DNA from: Alphaproteobacteria bacterium
Lineage (GTDB): Bacteria; Pseudomonadota; Alphaproteobacteria; Sphingomonadales; Emcibacteraceae
NCBI GenBank assembly: GCA_013152615.1
Contig: JAADGA010000063.1
Coordinates: 1-7,599 of the forward strand
Direction: 5' to 3'
Length of the DNA: 7,599 nt
The position numbers and the translations under genes were made by a program. Shown in pieces: positions 4,246 through 7,599 of the stretch. The notes beneath the pieces were generated by a model. It was not told the origin of the DNA. It saw only the letters and a list, made by a program, of their open reading frames with translations, and did no database searches. Position 1 is the stretch's first letter; each line of letters starts with the position of its first letter.

Positions 4246-6147
4246 ATGGGTAAAGTAATCGGAATTGACCTTGGCACGACCAATTCATGTATCTCGATCA
4301 TGGACGGGGCAAAGCCAAAGGTAATTGAAAATGCGGAAGGCGGCAGAACCACCCCTTCCATGGTCGCCTTCACTGCGGACGGTGAAAAACTGGTCGGACA
4401 GCCGGCAAAACGTCAGGCGGTCACCAATGCGGAAAATACATTATTTGCCATTAAGCGGCTGATTGGCCGGACCTTTGATGACAAGGCGACCCAGAAAGAC
4501 ATCGAAATGGTGCCGTATAAGATCGTCAAGTCCGACAATGGCGATGCCTGGGTCGAGGCTCAGGGACAGAATTACAGCCCCAGTCAGGTTTCCGCCTTCA
4601 TTCTGCAAAAGATGAAGGAAACTGCCGAGGAATATCTTGGTGAAAATGTCGATCAGGCGGTGATCACGGTCCCGGCCTATTTCAATGATGCCCAGCGTCA
4701 GGCGACCAAGGATGCCGGCAAGATTGCCGGTCTTGAAGTGCTAAGGATCATTAACGAACCGACTGCGGCGGCGCTGGCTTACGGTATGGACAAGCAGGAT
4801 GGCAAGACCATCGCCGTGTTTGACCTTGGCGGCGGTACCTTTGACATCTCCGTGCTGGAAATCGGCGACGGGGTATTCGAGGTTAAATCCACCAACGGCG
4901 ATACTTTCCTCGGCGGTGAAGATTTTGACATGCGGCTGGTGGAATATCTTGCCAGCGAATTCAAAAAAGAACATGGCATAAATCTGAAGGCCGATAATAT
5001 GGCGCTGCAACGGCTGAAAGAGGCTGCGGAAAAAGCCAAGATTGAACTGTCCAGTTCACCGCAGACCGAAATCAACCTGCCATTCATTACCGCCGATGCC
5101 TCAGGCCCCAAGCATTTGGCGCTGAAGCTCACCCGGGCCAAGTTTGAAGATCTGGTCAAGGATCTGGTGCAGCGGACCATCGCACCGTGCAAGGCGGCAC
5201 TGAAAGACGCCGGGCTGGTTGCCAGCGAGATTGACGAAGTTGTCATGGTCGGCGGCATGACCCGCATGCCCAAAATCAGTGAAGTGGTCAAGGAGTTCTT
5301 TGGCCATGACCCGCACAAGGGCGTCAACCCGGATGAAGTCGTCGCCATGGGTGCCGCTATTCAGGCCGGGGTGCTGCAGGGCGATGTCAAGGATGTGCTG
5401 CTGCTTGATGTCACTCCGCTGTCGCTGGGTATTGAGACGCTGGGTGGGGTATTTACCCGCCTGATTGACCGCAACACCACCATCCCGACCAAGAAATCCC
5501 AGACCTTTTCCACCGCCGAAGACAACCAGTCAGCGGTTACTATCCGGGTATTTCAGGGCGAACGCGAAATGGCCGCCGACAACAAAATGCTCGGCCAGTT
5601 TGATCTGGTGGGTATTCCGGCAGCCCCGCGCGGCATCCCGCAGGTCGAAGTGACTTTTGACATTGATGCCAATGGCATTGTCAATGTTTCGGCAAAGGAT
5701 AAAGGCACCGGCAAGGAACAGCAGATCCGGATTCAGGCTTCTGGTGGTCTGAGCGAAGGTGACATCGAAAAAATGGTCAAGGAAGCCGAAGCCAACGCCG
5801 AAGACGACAAGAAACGCCGGGAATTGGTCGAAGCCCGCAATCAGGCCGAAGGCGCGGCGCATTCTGCGGAAAACCAGTTGAAGGAACATGGCGACAAAAT
5901 TGATGCCGGTGATAAATCCGCCATCGAAGAGGCGATCACTGCGGTCAAGGCGGCGGCAGAGGGCGAAGATACCGAAGTCATCAAGGCCAAGCTGGAAACA
6001 TTACAGCAGGCGTCAATGAAACTCGGCGAAGCAATTTATAAAGAGCAGGCTGCCGGTGCAAACCCGGAAGCTGAACCAGCCGCCACCGAGGGTGATGAGG
6101 ATGTTGTCGATGCTGACTTTGAAGAAGTTAATGACGACAAGAAGTAA
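4246..6147 (+). CDS. dnaK: Molecular chaperone DnaK (Hsp70)
   Basis: ATP-driven chaperone that binds exposed hydrophobic segments of unfolded proteins; DnaJ delivers substrates and stimulates hydrolysis, and GrpE exchanges nucleotide. The 633-residue product is full length. The nucleotide-binding domain shows signature 1 (IDLGTTNS, from residue 6), signature 2 ([12 protein letters not shown], 191-202) and signature 3 ([12 protein letters not shown], 332-343). The hydrophobic interdomain linker DVLLLD is at 383-388, followed by the substrate-binding beta domain ([12 protein letters not shown] onward), the helical lid (about 500-600), and an acidic tail with the [10 protein letters not shown] motif typical of proteobacterial DnaK. 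GAGG (4237-4240) lies 5 bases before the ATG. It is preceded by the RpoH-type promoter and followed by dnaJ after 102 bases. Nothing in the protein looks abnormal. Confidence 0.99.
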   Translation: MGKVIGIDLGTTNSCISIMDGAKPKVIENAEGGRTTPSMVAFTADGEKLVGQPAKRQAVTNAENTLFAIKRLIGRTFDDKATQKDIEMVPYKIVKSDNGDAWVEAQGQNYSPSQVSAFILQKMKETAEEYLGENVDQAVITVPAYFNDAQRQATKDAGKIAGLEVLRIINEPTAAALAYGMDKQDGKTIAVFDLGGGTFDISVLEIGDGVFEVKSTNGDTFLGGEDFDMRLVEYLASEFKKEHGINLKADNMALQRLKEAAEKAKIELSSSPQTEINLPFITADASGPKHLALKLTRAKFEDLVKDLVQRTIAPCKAALKDAGLVASEIDEVVMVGGMTRMPKISEVVKEFFGHDPHKGVNPDEVVAMGAAIQAGVLQGDVKDVLLLDVTPLSLGIETLGGVFTRLIDRNTTIPTKKSQTFSTAEDNQSAVTIRVFQGEREMAADNKMLGQFDLVGIPAAPRGIPQVEVTFDIDANGIVNVSAKDKGTGKEQQIRIQASGGLSEGDIEKMVKEAEANAEDDKKRRELVEARNQAEGAAHSAENQLKEHGDKIDAGDKSAIEEAITAVKAAAEGEDTEVIKAKLETLQQASMKLGEAIYKEQAAGANPEAEPAATEGDEDVVDADFEEVNDDKK

Positions 6148-6191
6148 TCTTCTGCTGTGGTAAATTATACTGCCATCTCAAATCATAACAG

Positions 6192-6217
6192 ATCGTCCGG
6201 TTTTGCCACCGGGCGGT
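6192..6217 (+). terminator. Hairpin between dnaK and dnaJ (attenuator or partial terminator)
   Basis: Bases 6192-6201 and 6208-6217 can form a 10-bp stem (two G-U pairs, core CCGGT/ACCGG) around a six-base loop, followed by TTCTGTGTT. The imperfect T-rich tail suggests partial termination, which would lower dnaJ relative to dnaK. CCGGTTTT (6197-6204) within the stem is also complementary to AAAACCGG (6235-6242), which overlaps the dnaJ ribosome-binding region, so two exclusive folds are possible. Confidence 0.5.
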
Positions 6218-6249
6218 TTCTGTGTTCAAGGTAGAAAACCGGGGTTATT

Positions 6250-7368
6250 ATGGCAAAAGCATGTTTTTATGACATACTTGGGGTGGACAGTGGCGCACCT
6301 GCGGCTGAACTGAAAAAATCCTACCGCAAAATGGCTATGCAATATCATCCGGACCGCAATCCGGGTGATGCCGAAGCCGAAGCCAAATTCAAGGAAGTCA
6401 GCGAGGCCTATGACGTCCTGAAGGATGAACAGAAGCGCGCCGCCTATGACCAATATGGCCATGCCGCTTTTGAAAATGGCGGCATGGGCGGCAATGGTAT
6501 GGGCGGGGGCTTTGACAGTGCTTTTTCCGATATTTTCGAAGATCTGTTCGGCGGCGGACACGGCCGACGGAGCAACAGCCCGGGCCGTGGGGCCGACCTG
6601 CGTTATAACCTGACCATAACCCTTGAAGAGGCCTTTAACGGCAAGGAAGAAAAAATAACCATTCCGACCGCCATCACCTGTGATGACTGCAAGGGTAGCG
6701 GGGCCGAGGCCGGAAGCAAACCCGAACCCTGTAGCGGCTGCGGCGGCATTGGTAAAATCAGAACCCAGCAAGGCTTTTTCACCGTCGAACGGACCTGTCC
6801 GCGCTGTCATGGCCAGGGCAAGGTTATTTCCCGGCCCTGCCCCGGATGCCACGGGTCCGGCCATAAGCAAAAGAATAAATCCCTGTCGGTCAAAATCCCC
6901 GCCGGGGTCGAAGACGGCACCCGGATCAGACTTCAGGGCGAAGGCGAGAGCGGACCGCAGAATGGCCCGTGCGGCGATCTTTATATTTTCATTTCAATCG
7001 AATATCACCCTATTTTCCAACGGGACGGTGCCAATATTTTCTGCAACGTACCAATTGCGCTGACAACAGCAGCGCTCGGCGGAGAAATCAGCGTACCGAC
7101 CGTTGACGGCAAAAAGGCCAAAGTAAAGATCAGTGCCGGTAACCAGACCGGCAAACAATACCGCCTGCGCGGCAAAGGTATGCCGGTGCTTCATTCCCAG
7201 AATACCGGTGATATGGTCATCCAGACGACGGTCGAAACCCCGGTAAATATGACCCGGAGACAAAAAGAACTGTTAAGAGCCTTTGCCAATGAGTGCGGCG
7301 AAAATGTCAGCCCGGAATCTTCCGGCTTTTTTGACAAGGTAAAAGAATTATGGGACGACCTTACCTAG
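6250..7368 (+). CDS. dnaJ: Co-chaperone DnaJ (Hsp40, type I)
   Basis: J-protein that captures unfolded clients, passes them to DnaK and triggers its ATP hydrolysis. The 372 residues have the complete type I layout. The J domain (about 4-70) contains the essential HPD motif at 33-35 (YHPDRNPG). A Gly/Phe-rich linker (about 78-115) includes [16 protein letters not shown] and [10 protein letters not shown]. Four zinc-finger repeats of the CxxCxGxG form start at residues 144 (CDDCKGSG), 161 (CSGCGGIG), 183 (CPRCHGQG) and 197 (CPGCHGSG). The C-terminal substrate-binding and dimerisation domains follow ([20 protein letters not shown] onward). A GGGG (6241-6244) 5 bases before the ATG is a modest ribosome-binding site and may be sequestered by upstream pairing. 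It is cotranscribed with dnaK by position, and convergent with the MarR-type gene downstream. Confidence 0.99.
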   Translation: MAKACFYDILGVDSGAPAAELKKSYRKMAMQYHPDRNPGDAEAEAKFKEVSEAYDVLKDEQKRAAYDQYGHAAFENGGMGGNGMGGGFDSAFSDIFEDLFGGGHGRRSNSPGRGADLRYNLTITLEEAFNGKEEKITIPTAITCDDCKGSGAEAGSKPEPCSGCGGIGKIRTQQGFFTVERTCPRCHGQGKVISRPCPGCHGSGHKQKNKSLSVKIPAGVEDGTRIRLQGEGESGPQNGPCGDLYIFISIEYHPIFQRDGANIFCNVPIALTTAALGGEISVPTVDGKKAKVKISAGNQTGKQYRLRGKGMPVLHSQNTGDMVIQTTVETPVNMTRRQKELLRAFANECGENVSPESSGFFDKVKELWDDLT

Positions 7369-7396
7369 GGCAATGTCGGTGCCCCGGGGTAATGGT

Positions 7397-7429
7397 AAAA
7401 AGCTGCGAATATCAAGCAACCCGGGCAGC
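7397..7429 (-). terminator. Weak terminator candidate for the MarR-type gene
   Basis: On the minus strand GCTGC (7429-7425) and GCAGC (7406-7402) can pair around an 18-base loop, immediately followed by TTTTT (7401-7397). The T-run and position after the stop fit an intrinsic terminator, but the stem is only 5 bp. On the plus strand an imperfect hairpin (7364-7372 with 7380-7388) overlaps the dnaJ stop codon without a T-tract. Confidence 0.3.
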
Positions 7430-7433
7430 AGGC

Positions 7434-7599
7434 TCAGGCCTCAATGTCGGCGAGGTCGTTCTTCAGGCTGCTGAACAGCGTGATCAGTTCTTCGGTCTTG
7501 TCCTTGTCAATGCTCCCCAGAAGCTCATCCACCCATTCTTTGTGAATGGCAATGGCATGCTTTAAAATCCTGCGGCCATTGCTGGTCATGGCAACACTG
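7434..7599 (-). CDS. MarR-family transcriptional regulator, C-terminal part (5' end outside window)
   Basis: The minus strand is open from the window edge to TGA at 7436-7434, giving 54 residues that read SVAMTSNGRRILKHAIAIHK onward, then WVDELLGSIDKDKTEEL and a final LFSSLKNDLADIEA. TxxG followed by a long amphipathic helix and a second helix is the typical end of MarR proteins: the strand after the wing, then the C-terminal dimerisation helices. The winged-helix DNA-binding core lies outside the window, so the subfamily and ligand cannot be judged. The gene converges on dnaJ with 65 bases between the stops. The MarR assignment is from pattern alone, but the fit is good. Confidence 0.75.
   Translation of the reverse strand, partial: SVAMTSNGRRILKHAIAIHKEWVDELLGSIDKDKTEELITLFSSLKNDLADIEA

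Noticed and set aside
4006..4373. Two overlapping minus-strand frames before and into dnaK (4006-4233 and 4149-4373)
   Set aside because: They cover the RpoH-type promoter, dnaK leader and dnaK start, and show no domain; I saw no ribosome-binding site supporting either.
6226..6870. 214-codon minus-strand frame antisense to dnaJ
   Set aside because: A Gly/Ala-rich shadow of the DnaJ Gly-rich and zinc-finger codons; the plus-strand protein is a complete DnaJ.
7289..7297. GAGTGC resembling half of a CIRCE element
   Set aside because: It is inside the dnaJ coding region and has no matching GCACTC half-site at the right spacing.

Overview
The window looks like alphaproteobacterial chromosome of moderate GC. 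It carries the heat-shock chaperone locus hrcA-grpE-dnaK-dnaJ, next to a divergent RNase PH gene (rph). The rph/hrcA/grpE neighbourhood, the coexistence of HrcA with a promoter of the alphaproteobacterial RpoH (sigma-32) type, and the closeness of all proteins to proteobacterial families support this. I cannot place it at order level from sequence alone.

Layout. Positions 1-442 (minus) hold the N-terminal 147 residues of rph. Positions 501-1087 (minus) hold a two-gene cassette, a four-helix membrane protein and a 62-residue XRE/Cro-type regulator, overlapping by one base. It lies between rph and hrcA, which are directly divergent in many alphaproteobacteria. The region at 1101-1184, between the cassette and hrcA, is packed with copies of a TTGACATTAT-like box in both orientations and probably holds overlapping divergent promoters. 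Positions 1250-2314 and 2333-2923 (plus) are hrcA and grpE, 18 bases apart. Positions 2924-4245 are an AT-richer accessory interval separating grpE from dnaK. It contains a hairpin, a 24-residue lipoprotein gene (minus), a 19-bp tandem duplication, further hairpins, and an XRE-family regulator (plus, 3549-3989) preceded by repeated TTCCCA boxes. A close match to the alphaproteobacterial RpoH promoter (CTTG-N17-CTTATAT, 4076-4103) precedes dnaK (4246-6147). dnaJ (6250-7368) follows after 102 bases that can fold in two mutually exclusive ways. A MarR-family gene (minus, 7434-7599, C-terminal part only) converges on dnaJ.

How it works together. DnaK with its J-protein DnaJ and nucleotide exchange factor GrpE form the Hsp70 folding machine. 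HrcA is the CIRCE-binding heat-shock repressor, but I see no CIRCE element in this window, so its targets are likely elsewhere (typically groESL). The core genes are conventional. The interesting parts are the two accessory insertions that split the locus, and the regulatory DNA around them.
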